Source: Fistularia commersonii
Taxonomy: Eukaryota; Chordata; Actinopteri; Syngnathiformes; Fistulariidae
DNA length: 64,000 nucleotides
Direction: 5' to 3'
NCBI GenBank assembly: GCA_037954325.1
Contig: JBBMNZ010000031.1
Span: 2,512,501-2,576,500, forward strand
Both the position numbers and the translations under genes were made by a program. Below, piece after piece: positions 35,785 to 47,646 of this stretch. Each line of letters begins with the position of its first letter. The first letter of the stretch is position 1. A model generated the notes under the pieces. That model did not search any database, was not told the origin of the DNA, and was given only the letters and a program-made list of their open reading frames with translations.

Positions 35785-36740
35785 TTTGATCAAGTAAGAG
35801 TACAACAGATGCAGTATTGGCAAGATATAGTGCTAGAGATGCAGTATTTGCTTTAACGATACCGGTAGAGATATACCGAGAAGATCGAAGGGAGCTGCAT
35901 TGTGCCTTTTAAGGTGTAGTAAAAGCATACGACAGAGTGCAGAAAAAGCAACTGTAAGATTTTGTGGGGAAGTCTGGAGTGGCAGAGAATTATCTTAAAG
36001 TGGTGCAGGACATGAATGCAAGCTGCGAGACAGTGGTGGGTTGTGATATTATTTTGACAAAGGTGGGAGTTCAAGGTGGGTTTGAGTCAAGAATTTGCTC
36101 TCATTGGCCACTCGCTCTCTAAGGTGATGAACAGGCTGACATATGAGGATACACAGAAATATCCAACAACTATGCTGTTTGCAAATGACAATGCACTCTG
36201 AGAAGGTGAAGAATAGTTAAAAGGGACCGTGGTATGCTATGGAAAGGAAAGGATCGAGCATTGAGTGACGTTGAGGACGTAAAATGCAGTTGCATGAATG
36301 CGGGGGGCTCAAGTGGAATGTTGAGGTTACAAGGAGTGGATAAAAAGACGGCGGACGATTCCAAGTACCTATGGTCGATACATTGAAACAACACAGACTG
36401 TGGACAAGAGGTGAGGAAACTTGCGCAAGGAGAGTGGAATGGATGCAGAGCATTGCCAGCTGTAATTGTAATAAGAGTATCAGCAAAAATGAAAGTAGAG
36501 GCATACACGATATTTGGTGAGATCGCCAATGTTTTGTGGTTCGAGTGGCATTGAAGAAACGATAGGGAATATCTGGATAGACCGATGCCAAGTTTGGAAC
36601 TATAAGCAGGAGGCCTGGAGGAAGACCAAAGAGCTGTTACAGATTCAATAAAAGAGGACAGGAAGTTAGCTGGTGTTAGAGAAGAGGATGCAGAGGAGAG
36701 GGTCAGATGGAGGCAGAGAGAATATGATGTCACAAAGTTA
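35785..36740 (+). mobile_element. RTE-clade LINE copy F, very old
   Basis: Forward, highly diverged RTE copy. In shifting frames it shows the Thr-Thr-Asp-Ala-Val segment before RT motif A (a short repeat of it appears at 35798-35850), a GAGCTGCATTGTGCC stretch with decayed motif A (~35890-35935), and GTCTGGAGTGGCAGAGAATT (35972-35991). It continues with motif C read as Phe-Ala-Asn-Asp (~36178-36190) and a C-terminal GAGGAAGACCAAAGAG block (~36615-36630). Divergence and the absence of long frames imply it predates copies A-E. Confidence 0.7.
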
Positions 36741-38189
36741 ATTTAAAGATTGAGGTCTTAACTATTGGGATTGGGAAAAAAGGTTGATTCAGCGATGGCT
36801 TAGCTGGGACAGGCCGATAGCCTTTGGCTGACTCAATAGGAATATTAGGGTTGTATTAGGGTTGGTAATACACCTCAAGAATTGAGGATAAACTGCTGTT
36901 GCAGAAGTGGATTGAACATCTAGCGTGGTTTCATTTCTTTTTGTTTCTTTTTTTCGAGATGAAAATGAAGATGGAATTGTTTTACGGCTCTGACGAAATA
37001 CTTTATTGAATTTACTTGGTTTCTGATGGGATTTAGAAAACAGCTTCTCGTCTCGTATGCTTTTCTGAATCACTTCCAATTTCTCTGTTCACTTGTTCAG
37101 CATCTTGTTACCCGTGCTTTTCTCAAAGTTCTTTCCTTTTAACATTTGCACCAACCAGACATTAGCCCAAGACACTTCTATTTACTCGAGCTGGATTTTG
37201 GGCAGATCATGGCATCGTTTCCACTTGTTTCCTTTATACCATTGCTGTCTGCCAGCACCAAGTCGTTCTTGTCATGCTTGTCGTGTGCGAATGCTAATTC
37301 ACTTGTTGAAATTAAAGCTCAACATGGATATCAACGTAGCCAGACACAGCTCTTGTCTGATTTGCAAACAACATGCATGAAACTCCAATTAGTCACAGAG
37401 ATCCCCCTCAAGTTCAATACACTAATAAGCAGTTTCACCAGAAAATTCATTTTTTTACACAAACAAATATGCACAATTATATTCTACATATATATATCCA
37501 GGCATTCAATTACATAGCAGGAATAAATAGGGTTGACTCTGAGATGGAGCCTCAAGTGTTATGACATACGGTATGGGTTATGGATGTCCAGCTACTTTGG
37601 AGGGGAAAAGGACACAGCTGGTCAAATGGGTAAAGTGGTACAAGGTAGAAACAGTTATTTGCCAAAAAAAAAATAAAGTTCTGTGTTGGAATTGGCATAC
37701 TCGCAAGTCCTGCAAGGACAGAGCTAATGTCCGCTGAATTTTTCCCATTTCATGGGAAGGGCTGTCTGCTTGGAATCGTCAGAGAGAGAGGAGATACCTA
37801 AATTTTGGGGGGTTTACGCACTGAACACTCTTTCCGAGTATCTGCGCTTCCTGGATTCTCAAGGCAGTGTTCAGAATAGGCCACTGCCTGGTCTTTTCAT
37901 GCTGGAAGAGGACAGTACCCTGCGGCAGACTGACAGAGAAACTTGGAGCTGGATATTTGGCCTTGATAAAATAAGAGGGGAGTTATAAAGGGAAGAAGGT
38001 ATTGACCCATGCTGTTTACAGTTTTAGAAGAGATCTGCTGTCCTTGTCTGTGAGCATCAGGTAGTGGAACTCATCGAGGAAAGTCATCAGGCATACAAGA
38101 AGCTCCTTGGACTCGGGGTAGAGTGTGGAGATTCCCCCAAGTATCCTGTGGTCCCTTGCTAATTGATGGCACGGTTTTGTTCACACCTA
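36741..38189. other. Intergenic DNA, possibly including decayed Rex3
   Basis: 36790-37600 is unremarkable sequence without a gene. 37750-37990 holds an open stretch of 78 codons with a protein-like feel. I could not link it to a family; its position just before the Rex3 RT remnant makes a transposon origin likely. Confidence 0.4.
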
Positions 38190-39290
38190 TATTCATTTTC
38201 CACACAGAGGTGCGGGAACAGTGGCTGGGTGGTGAATTGGCATGATGGTCTGTATTAAGTTGATAATAATAAACTGGCGTGTGCTAATTACAGGGAGCTC
38301 AAACTGCTCAGCTTCCCAGGGAAAGTTATCATGTATATAAAACTATGTATATAAAATTCTGGCAATGTGTCAACCCCCTGATTCAAGAGGACGAGTGTAG
38401 ACTCTGTGGTAGTTGTGGAGAAGTGGAACAACTTCTCACTCCCGCTGAGACAACTTGAAATTTCATGGGAGCATGCTTAGCCTGTCTACAGGAGACGTAC
38501 GACCTCTTGATACCAGCTCTTTTGTTGGCTGTAATATTCAGCCAGACTACAATAGCTGCATGACTTTTGTCTGCATTTTTGTGACAATATCACAGTTGCA
38601 TGCAGTGGATGCTGGACTCCATCACGGTTGACCTTTCCCTGATATTCCTTTCAGGTTTTCTTTGACAAGATCTGTAAGAGCATTTGTCAGGAGAAGAGTT
38701 ACCGTTTTCGGGACTCGAGGATTGCAACTGCTTTCCATTTGACCTCATCACCTTGTAGCCTACAGCGTGGCGGAAAGCGAGGTGGCATTGCATACAAATC
38801 ATACCCAGACAGGATGAGCAGTGCCTAAAAGTCAAAAACAATTGTTGTATTCCTGAACCGGGAGAATGCTCCATGACTGTTGGAGAAGAGTTACTGCCTC
38901 ATGTAAAGAAGTTCAAGTACCTTGGTCCAAATCCAAGTGCATCCAAGTGTCTTATTATTGAGCAATGAAAGGCCATATAAAGTTGTGACTAACACTGAAG
39001 TGTGCTGAATGTACAGGTCTTGACTGAAAAAAAATGGGTTTCATATCCAAGCACTCAAAATTCATTTCCAGGGATTAGACTCAGAGATATGGTTAAGGGT
39101 AAGGACATCTGGATAAAATTTGGAGTAGAGCCACTGGTCCTCCATAGTGAAATCCAGCGGTCACGGGGGGTTCAGACTCCTGATGAAGTTGTATCCCGGA
39201 TGCTTCTTGATGTATTTGGTGCGGGTCAACCCGGTGGGAGGCCGGGGTTCAACTGAAAGGGATCCCATCTGGACTGAGATCCCCCCCCCC
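38190..39290 (+). mobile_element. Rex3-type LINE reverse transcriptase remnant
   Basis: Forward Rex3 copy covering the RT and C-terminal region. Landmarks in order: AATTACAGGGAGCTCAAACT (starts 38290; Asn-Tyr-Arg-Gly block); a pre-motif A segment (~38382-38445); the GGATGCTGGACTCCATCACG block before motif B (starts 38606); TTGGAGAAGAGTTACTGCCT (starts 38880; Gly-Glu-Glu-Leu-Leu-Pro) leading into AAGTACCTTGG; and Gly-Val-Glu-Pro-Leu (~39121-39135). A Gly-Gly-Arg-Pro end lies near 39235-39246. Motif A is deleted near 38490-38510. Stops and frameshifts are frequent. Confidence 0.72.
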
Positions 39291-39699
39291 GAAAAAAAAA
39301 GAAAAACAGCTTGAAAAAAACAAATAAAAGATATAGCTTTTTAGTATTAAAATTTCATTATTGGATCATGAAGACAAATGATAGACATAGAAAGAAGATA
39401 TCCTGGAAAAGGTAAAAACACAGATACAAATAATCATATCAACAATAATTAAAGTTATGATAGAAACAATACCAATACTATGTGTCACAACAATGATTAA
39501 TAATAATGATAGCAGATAGTGGCAACATAATCAGAATAACAATGATACTACCACAACTACTTCTACTACTACTACAAATAATAACGATATCATCATCATC
39601 ATCATCATCATCATCTTCATCATCACAACAATGTTGACAATGATGGGAAAAACACTAATGATGAGAATAACAATCATAATAATACTACCACTGGACGAC
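39291..39699. other. AT-rich DNA with a short CAT repeat
   Basis: A-rich and AATA-rich sequence with a CAT run at ~39591-39620. No gene. Confidence 0.6.
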
Positions 39700-39935
39700 C
39701 CCCTGTCTGGATGGGTTTTCCCTGAGTTCTCTGGTTTTTCTTCCAGCGTGCAGAATTTTAATTGAATCCTGCAAAAAAAATTGGAATATTGCCCAGATAA
39801 GTGAATGACTGAGTGAATGAAAAGTTGTTGAATGGTAAGAATGGTTGTTGGTTTCTACATGTGAGGTCCAGAGTGCACCATGACTCTTGCCTAATGACAG
39901 CTGCATGATAAGCAGTAGATAATAAATGAATGAAT
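39700..39935 (+). mobile_element. tRNA-derived SINE body fragment, old
   Basis: Matches the middle and 3' part of the SINE at 34021: a GGGTTTTCCCTGAGTTCTCT segment (starts 39713), TTTTTCTTCCAGCGTGCAGA, a GAATGGTTGTTG stretch and a GATAAGCAGTAGATAATAAA end (starts 39907). The tRNA-like head is missing, and divergence is high. Confidence 0.55.
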
Positions 39936-40009
39936 ACTAATATTACTATTGCTATGAATACAAATAGTGATAATAATTATAATAATGGCCATTCAAAAGC
40001 TTTCAGTTT

Positions 40010-40230
40010 GGCACGAATGTGCTATTTCACACTGGGATGCTAAATTGGAAAGACAAAATACAGTGACGCTGTTCCACGCAGGGTTTAAATTACGGGAGCA
40101 TTAGTCAGATCGCTGGAAAACAGCAGGTTCCCGCGGCTGTATAATTACAAGGTTGTGAGTGAAAAATGGCCGACGTATTCACTCTGGACCAAATTAAAAT
40201 CACTCACCGGGGAGAGTGATTTAAAAAAAA
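40010..40230. promoter_or_regulatory. Candidate conserved non-coding segment
   Basis: CpG-containing, repeat-free stretch preceding A runs at ~40222 and ~40259-40274. Composition-only support. Confidence 0.2.
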
Positions 40231-40779
40231 AAAGATTTCTCTCGTCTGAAGATAGGCACAAAAAAAAAAAAAAACAGTTTGGAGAGTGGGGGGTTAGGAG
40301 TTGGGTGAGCTAGGAGACCGACTGAGTGCTAATGAGGCAGATCTTTTCATTGTTAATGTGTCCGCCAACAGAGATACAACATATCTAGCCTTTTGAGATG
40401 TAAAACCCCGACCCCCGCTTGCCTCCGCTGTGATTCGGTCTACCAGACCTGACATTCAGCCATCTTTTCTCTTCGTCATGGGGGTTGTTTGTCCAGCTCC
40501 AACATGGCTGGCATTGACACAGTGCCACCATCACCACATATGTAGCTCACATTCCAACCTAATTGGGTTTGAGGCCCCTGAGGGTGTGTGTGTGTGTGGA
40601 TGTGTGTTAAAGGGATAGGGAGTGAGCTAGCTTAGCCAGCATATGTGTGTGTGTTTGTTGGCGATTGCACACCATGATTGAGGTTGAGGGGTTACCAGGG
40701 GTCGTTGTCGGACAATTTTTAAAAGTGTAGGTCCGAGAGTGCAAAATTATTGTATTTTTGATGAAATCCGCTGAATTCT

Positions 40780-41240
40780 TCGCTTCCGCGCGACCGTCGT
40801 GTCCAACCTGGCGGCCAATCCACGAGGGTGAGGGCACTAAGGTTAAAGAAACAAATGAGCACTCTGAACAGAGCCGAGGCAGCGGGTGCAGGGGGTAGCG
40901 GCTCCGTGACATCAATTACCTCACTTCATCTAGATTTGTTTTCCAAACTAATGCTCGGTTCGGAGCTCCTTCACATGGCTCGTGCCCCCCAACCCCTCAC
41001 CCCCGTCCCCAAAAACGGCGGTTATTCATCTGAAGTCGATGAGTATTCTTTTTGGCAAGTGCACTTTGGGTCGTATGTCACGGCGTCGGGAGGTGAAAGC
41101 TCCCGGATGAATGCTCCGCTCCGATACTGCCCTATATTTCCCAATTCATTCAGCAGAGAGTACGGCGTGTCAGGAATTGCGGCGCCTTTAGTCATCTCCG
41201 AGGCGTGAGTTATGCGCCGGCTGTACATCTAAAAACCGGA
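40780..41240. promoter_or_regulatory. Candidate conserved element or unrecognised exon
   Basis: GC- and CpG-rich island. A forward frame of 126 codons (40828-41208) is open through most of it and stops just where a GTGAGT splice-donor-like sequence occurs (~41205). The translation resembles no family I know, and no matching acceptor context was identified. I lean to a regulatory CpG-rich block rather than a coding exon. Confidence 0.25.
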
Positions 41241-42389
41241 GGAGGAGGTGGAGGAGGAAGGGGAAGAGAACAGGACTCGCCAATGAAAAGACAAGAGCTG
41301 GCGGAGAGGCGGGACAGGAATGCTCGTCTCTGAAAAGACCACCGCGCCGAAAGCCGGCGGGTGACGAGCAGCCGGATATCATGCCCGAGACGTGCAGCTG
41401 TAGCTATTCAGAAAGCGGAATATGAAGAAAAAGTTTAAGTTAGCAACTATGTTTTCTACCGGAGTTTTGAGGAGCAAAGTTAAATATCGATGAATCTAAG
41501 CTAAGAGTTAAGTATCTCTTGATGGTTCATGATTGACCGATGAAAGAGATAACGATTTCTTTTTTTGGGGGGTTGGTACTTAAATATGATTCAAGTGTTC
41601 CATAAAATTAAGTAAACATGGTATTCAACTCCAAGATAGGAGCCGGAATGAGCAGTTGGTACTGACGTGGCCGCTGCCGCTTGTGAACAGGCATTTAATG
41701 TAATTAGGTTGCTGCGTACCACAAGGTAGCCCAGCAAAAATCAGGGAAAGACATGAGCGTGTGCCGACTTGTGAATGAAGAGATGGAGAAGTTGATGTTG
41801 GTGAGATACCTTGGCCAAGAGCATTATCTGTGAGAAGAACATTATCTGGGATTTGGTGGACCAGGCAGCGGGAACGTCAAAGGCCGAGGCATCGCAAGTG
41901 ATTTTGATCACCTAGAAAGAGGACGGTGTTCAATCTGTCGCTAAATTAGGTTTAGCACCGGAGCCTAGCATCTTATGCACGTTAAATTTAGCAATACATT
42001 GGAGCATTAACCCTCTCAGGCTCAAATTAAGTTGTGGCGTAAATAGCTAAGTAGCATTTAGCTGTCGCAAATCTGCAACATCTGCCTGGAGAAGGTTAAA
42101 TGTGTAGCGAGTAAGTTCAGCAATAGAGCAGCAATCGAAAAAACAACCCCAACTTCCTCCGCTGATCGTCTCTTCATTGTAAATACCCTGAATGAAACCA
42201 ATTCACTTTTATAAGGTTTTATTAATTTAAACCGGGAATGGATTAATAGCATTCATTTTGATTCAATACACCATGAAAATTAGGTAAGAGCTCGGTCAAT
42301 GAATTAAACATGTAAATCAATATATTACTGTAAGTAGATTTAGAAAAAAAGAAATCGCATATGCATCATAGGAGATGTATGAAAGGTGT
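41241..42389. other. Intergenic DNA
   Basis: Unique-looking sequence, moderately AT-rich. No gene, RNA or recognised repeat. Confidence 0.5.
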
Positions 42390-42745
42390 AGGACTCCACG
42401 TATGGGGGGTCAGCAGTCCATAGCAATGGAGGTTGTGGAATAGAAGAGAGACAGGAAGCACAGGTGGAGCTGGAACAAGTGAAAATGTCTCTTTGCGAGT
42501 GACCAGGGTGGATGAGATCAGGAATGAGTCCATCGGAAGGACGGTGCATGGTAGATGGTTTGGAGATATGAAGTCAGACTGAGATGGTTTGGATGCGAAC
42601 AGAGGAGGGATAGTAAAGATTTTAGTCGGAGGATGCTGCCGGGCAGGAAGCCGAGAGGAGGATCTAAAAGAAGCTTTTTTGGAGAAGTAAAAGTGGATGT
42701 GATGCTTGTTGGTTTAAGAGAACATGATTTCATTTCATGCTATGA
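42390..42745 (+). mobile_element. RTE-clade LINE copy G, C-terminal fragment
   Basis: Forward fragment of the RTE C-terminal region. It reads GTGACCAGGGTGGATGAGAT (starts 42499) where the family has Val-Thr-Arg-Met-Asp-Arg, then ATCAGGAATGAGTCCATC, GACTGAGATGGTTTGGATGC (starts 42578), and a Gly-Arg-Lys-Pro-Arg-Gly-Gly and Lys-Arg-Ser-Phe block (~42640-42690). The RT core is absent. Diverged and frameshifted, so old. Confidence 0.7.
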
Positions 42746-42982
42746 TGACTATATGATGATGAGGATGAGGATGATGAAGGAGATAAGGAAGAGGTAAGAT
42801 GCGATTTTATTTTTGTTTTGTTTTTTGTTTTTTTGTTCTGTTTAATGGACAACTGGGCCATACAAATAAGTATGGCTGCAACAAACGCTTGAATAGGAAA
42901 TCGAACGGGGAGGATGTTTGCATCAGTGGAACGAAGAAGAATGTCTTCATCAAGGATGAGCATCCTAAGAATTTAGCTTAAC

Positions 42983-42988
<6 letters not shown>

Positions 42989-43052
<64 letters not shown>
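42989..43052. repeat. (TG)n microsatellite
   Basis: About 32 uninterrupted TG units. Confidence 0.97.
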
Positions 43053-43055
<3 letters not shown>

Positions 43056-44119
43056 TGCTGCCACCTTTACCGCATTTGAGGCATGATATTTTGTGTTGGC
43101 GGCTAGTGATGTAACTGATCCTAGCAAGATACTCTAAAGATGTTCCGCTAAACAGTTTGGCTTAACTGTGGCTGCCAAACAGAAGAGCTGAAGAAGAACT
43201 TTGGAATTTGTGAACAATAATATCATGCTCGCGTTTGAATCCACTGCTGATTGGTAGCCATTACTGACCCACACAAAACAAAAATGAGTTGCGTGTATCT
43301 ATGTAATGCTACATGTTATTTATTTAATTATTTGTTTAATTATTTTGTATTTGTTTATCTATTTTCTTTTATTTATAAATTATTTACTATTTTATTATAT
43401 ATAATTATTTTTATTATTATCAGTTATCGGTTTGCTTATTTGTAATTAGATTAAGTAAGTCCATTTCATTCACATGTATTATCAAGAATGAATGAATCAT
43501 CAACGAGCTAATGGATGTTCTTAAAATAAAAAAGTAGTTGGACGGATTGAACTTTTTTCATATTATTCACACTCAATCCATCCAAGTCAACATTGATATC
43601 AATTTAAACTTAATTTGAAAATAAGAGTCAATAAATATTCCTACTGGAAGAAAATAATTAGTCCATCATCTTGTTGAAGCAGTCCTCATGATTTCTTCAG
43701 CAACCCTTCGATTCGTTCCTTGAAAACTCTGACTGAGAAGAGATGTTTTTATCTGGCTGCCAGGCTAGAAGTGAAAAATTCAGCTGTTTATGTGATATTT
43801 AGTTTTATCCCATGAACCATACTTTTGAAATACCACCCCATGGCATGACAGTGTTTATTTTGTGAATGCTACAGCTATTCATGCATCACTGTTTACAATT
43901 AGTAAAACAAGTAAGATTAGTACCATTAGTATGATCAGTACGTCCCTCTTTGTCGCTCTCTTTCTTCCCCACCCGTTACTGGTTTCTGCACGAGTAAAAG
44001 GCAGTTGTTGTTGATTGTGGAAAGTGTCATGCATTACTTTAATTGAGCAAAACACTGATGCAAGATGTGATAGATGAGACGGTCATTATCTTAATCAGAA
44101 TCTGATCGCTTTACCTCAG
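43053..44119. other. AT-rich intergenic DNA
   Basis: AT-rich sequence with TTATTTAT tracts around 43310-43440. No gene recognised. Confidence 0.55.
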
Positions 44120-44465
44120 CAATAAGTGAACAGGATGCAGCGATAACCGCCTCATCGCAAGGAGGTCCCCTGTTTGATTCCCACAATGCGGCCTTTCCAC
44201 GTGAGGTTTGCACGTTCTCCCAGTGTCTATGTGGGTTTCCTCTGGGTTCTTGGGTTTCCGGGAAGCTAGCTGGAGACACTAACTTGCCAAGATGTATGAA
44301 TGAAAGGGTGAATGTTTGTTTGTCTATCTAATCTGCCGTGTGACCGATGGGCAACCAGTCCAGGATGGACCGCTGCTCCCGCTCAGTGATGGCTGGGATC
44401 GATTCCAGGAACATTTTGCAACCCTGAGAGCAAAATACCTGTGCCCATAATGAATAACTGAATGA
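44120..44465 (+). mobile_element. tRNA-derived SINE, diverged
   Basis: Same SINE class. A box B-like GTTTGATTCC lies at 44172-44181, with GGTTTGCACGTTCTCCCAGT (starts 44206) and GGGTTTCCTCTGGGTTCTTG (starts 44233). A later GGCAACCAGTCCAGGATGGA (starts 44350) and TGGCTGGGATCGATTCCAGG (starts 44390) complete the body. The head is partly preserved, and the GATG tail is replaced by TGAATAACTGAATGA. Confidence 0.75.
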
Positions 44466-45470
44466 AGAGCAATTTATCATTTTACAATTTTGCAATTTTG
44501 GCCATGACATTCCTCCCACTTGTCCTCATGTGATCAAACACCTACGAAAAGGGAACGGCTCATATTCCCCAGCTTCACCACTTTTTTTCAAGAACCTCTG
44601 CCAGTGAAAACGAGGACCTGCACCGTAGTTGTATGCTTCTTCGAACCCACACCTCCATAACTACTAGCATGAATTTTTTTATTAATTTCTACTTAATATA
44701 TATATATTTTTTTTTTTTGCTGGTATTACTTCACGTAGGGTTTATTTATTTATTTATTCGTATTTATTTATTTTAACATAACACCACATGAATAGGATTT
44801 ATTGGCTGTGCTTCCAGCTAGCTCAGTGCAGCTACATATCTGCAAGAGGCAGCCTTGAAAAGACAGGGTGGTAATGAGATTTCAGAAACCGATGCGTTTG
44901 CATGCTCGCCGTCACGTCATCTCTGCATGACCAGCCCGTCTCATCGGTAGCATCTATCAAATGACGTGCCTCCAGAAGTATTCCAGCTTTTCACATTGAC
45001 TCTCCATTCCTATTTCATTGTACACCCCCCTCCCCTCTTCTGCCCAGCCCTTTCACACCTTTGCTCGCAGCTCATTAAAATCCTCTCAGTGAAATCACAG
45101 GAGCGAAAGAATTCACAAAATCTTTCCTCCAACCAGCATACTTGTCTCTCCGGGAAAAAAATGGAGAAAAAGGAGCCCGAAATTCTGTTCGGTCTACAGT
45201 CGGGTTGGCGAAGGAGGTGCAAGGCTAACAAAATAGAAAGCAGATATGCTGTGCTGGGTCTTGTTTGAAAGCAGACAATGCACATATATGATTAAAAGAT
45301 AGAACAATATTTTGCAGTTTTACTTTTCAAACTTTACTTATGTATTAGTTTTAAATTCTGCATGTTTTAATTTGAGTTCTGAAGATAATAATTCATAGAT
45401 CCAATAGTAAAACAAAAAATCAAGAACACATGACATCATGCTTGGCAATGTCATGAGAACACTGCAACTT

Positions 45471-45517
45471 ACATGCACATGCACATGCACATGCACATGC
45501 ACATGCACATGCACATG
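45471..45517. repeat. (ACATGC)n hexanucleotide repeat
   Basis: Nearly eight perfect ACATGC units. The unit is almost self-complementary, so the array can pair with itself. It gives a Val-His repeat frame on the reverse strand. Confidence 0.95.
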
Positions 45518-45634
45518 TGGAGAGACGGTCATGTTGGCCCAGTGGCTCCATAACATAATTGAATACCTCTCCTGACAAATGGATTGTTGAAATCGCACCT
45601 GCAATGCACCATTAGCTTCTCCTCTCACCAAGGA

Positions 45635-45637
<3 letters not shown>

Positions 45638-45690
<53 letters not shown>
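45638..45690. repeat. (TG)n microsatellite
   Basis: About 26 TG units. The nearby stretch 45820-45860 has a short ATACG pentamer repeat. Confidence 0.96.
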
Positions 45691-45691
<1 letters not shown>

Positions 45692-46272
45692 CACAGAAGG
45701 CCATCTCATAATGTTGGTCTCAGTTTTCAGTTTTTGAGTCATTCTTATGTTTAAAATGCTCTGTGCTGGTTTCCTGTGGTTCTTTCAAACCTTCAAACAC
45801 TCAAAATAAAACTTTGTGTAAAAACATACGATACGATACGATCGGATACGATTCGTATCTATTGTTAGACTGTATTTTGGCAATGATAATTAAACTAATT
45901 ATGATGATAATTTTAATAAGAATAATAATGTAACTGATGATAAGAATAACGAGTATGATAATAATAGTGATAGTAATAATATAACACAAATGCACTTAAT
46001 AAAAAATAAATAGAATTGTGGATTTAGAAATAATAGTACTATCCCAAATAAATAGATAAACCCAATGCCCTCCCATTACAAACCATTATAACCTCCAACT
46101 TTGCCTTCTAATTTAAGAGTATAATTTTCTTTTTTAGAAAGGTGGTATCTCTTTCTCTCTCTCTTTGCTTTTCTTTCCTTCTTTCTGCCCTGTTAAAGAG
46201 TTCATTTATTATAATTACCAATGGTTATTTGCAATATGTCTAAGCGTAGCTATTGAGTATATAATAGGTTGT

Positions 46273-46273
<1 letters not shown>

Positions 46274-46310
<37 letters not shown>
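46274..46310. repeat. (ATG)n microsatellite
   Basis: About 12 ATG units, giving a poly-Met frame that is not a gene start. Confidence 0.95.
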
Positions 46311-46311
<1 letters not shown>

Positions 46312-46439
46312 ATTGGTCGTGTAGTATCTCTCAATATTAATTGGTAATCAATTGGTAATAATTATTAACTGAGGCACATGCTGTACATTCTGCATCATTA
46401 TCACAGGATCCTTACATTACTGTTCCTGTAGCTTTAAAT

Positions 46440-46990
46440 ATTTTGTTTCCTCTGAGCTCTTTTGACCAAGACGCTTTGAGGTGACAGGTGAGGGGGCGGC
46501 GCCTCCTACTGAAAATCCAGCCTATTTAACAGGCGTCTTCATCAAGGTCTGGGCCCATTAAGCACATCATCGGACCTGTGATTAAAAATGAAATCGACTT
46601 AAATGCGGTGATTAATCACTTGCAAGGATACCGGGCCTAAAATATCAGAGCCCTCTTCTGCCTGACTTCCCCTTAAGAAAATTGATGGTGACGTTTTTGT
46701 TTATTAATTCATTTATTTTTTGAATATCATTACAAAGTTCAGAGTTGCTATAAAACAGCCTGGCAGGGGGTGCGATATAGTTTCTCAGGTGTCTGACTGG
46801 ATTTATCTCCCCCAGCCTGAAGTGGCGGCTCGGTAGGGGGAAAAATGCAATGACGTCTCAGGATAGATGCAAAAGATACGTCCCAAGTAATTGCAGATAA
46901 CTGGCGCAATTATGCCGTGGCCCCGTGGAACCGGCGGCATTCCAGATTAGAATGCTCAGCGTGGCGCGTTCATTCAATGGATACATAAAT
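46440..46990. promoter_or_regulatory. Candidate conserved non-coding element
   Basis: About 550 bases of high-complexity sequence with the perfect 12-base palindrome GTGATTAATCAC (46608-46619), a homeodomain-type core of the PBX/HOX kind. Other ATTAA cores and CpG-rich stretches (46905-47020) are present. No protein-like frame and no repeat match. Function inferred. Confidence 0.35.
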
Positions 46991-47624
46991 GCTTTTCACT
47001 GAAATGAAGCGGCGCGCCGCATTCATGCAGCTGTTAAGTGTGAACAGCAATGCTCAAGAATGCCCTCCCGTCGGTGTCTCTCCAGGATATCTTTTTCCTT
47101 CAGGCCTGGATTGTGAGATGAATGTGACTTTTTTTTTTTTTTCTTTTCCTTTCTACATGATTCCAAATCTCCACCTTTTGCCATCTGCGCTGTAACACAG
47201 ATGGGACACTGCGGATTTGCACCGTGCAAGTTTGAATGGTATGTTTGGGGAAGAAGTAAGACAAACAAATTCATTACCCACGCAGTTGGATTTGCATGCA
47301 GTCATTTAAACATATTCAATGGAATTAAGTCTTGAAAATAAATAAAGTTAATGTTTCTTTTTTTGGATTAAAGATTAATTTTAGCCAGATCTTGCAAAGT
47401 GGTGTGGGGAAAAAAAGACAATTTTTTGCAAGCACGGCTTACCATTAGAGGGTCTATGTTTATAGCATAATGAGATTAGCTTACCATAAATTCTGTGTTG
47501 CTACTCAAACTTATTGAGTGAATGTTTGGCCCACCTTGTCTCACCTCATCCTCACCATGTCCTCACTTCAGGCATCTCTTAAAATGCAGGAAATACTGCA
47601 TTTAACAATGCTAAATGACTTTAA

Positions 47625-47646
47625 CCCCCCCCCCCCCCCCCCCCCC
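47625..47646. repeat. Poly(C) run
   Basis: An unusually long run of 22 C in AT-rich surroundings, followed shortly by a T run (~47680-47691). Confidence 0.92.
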
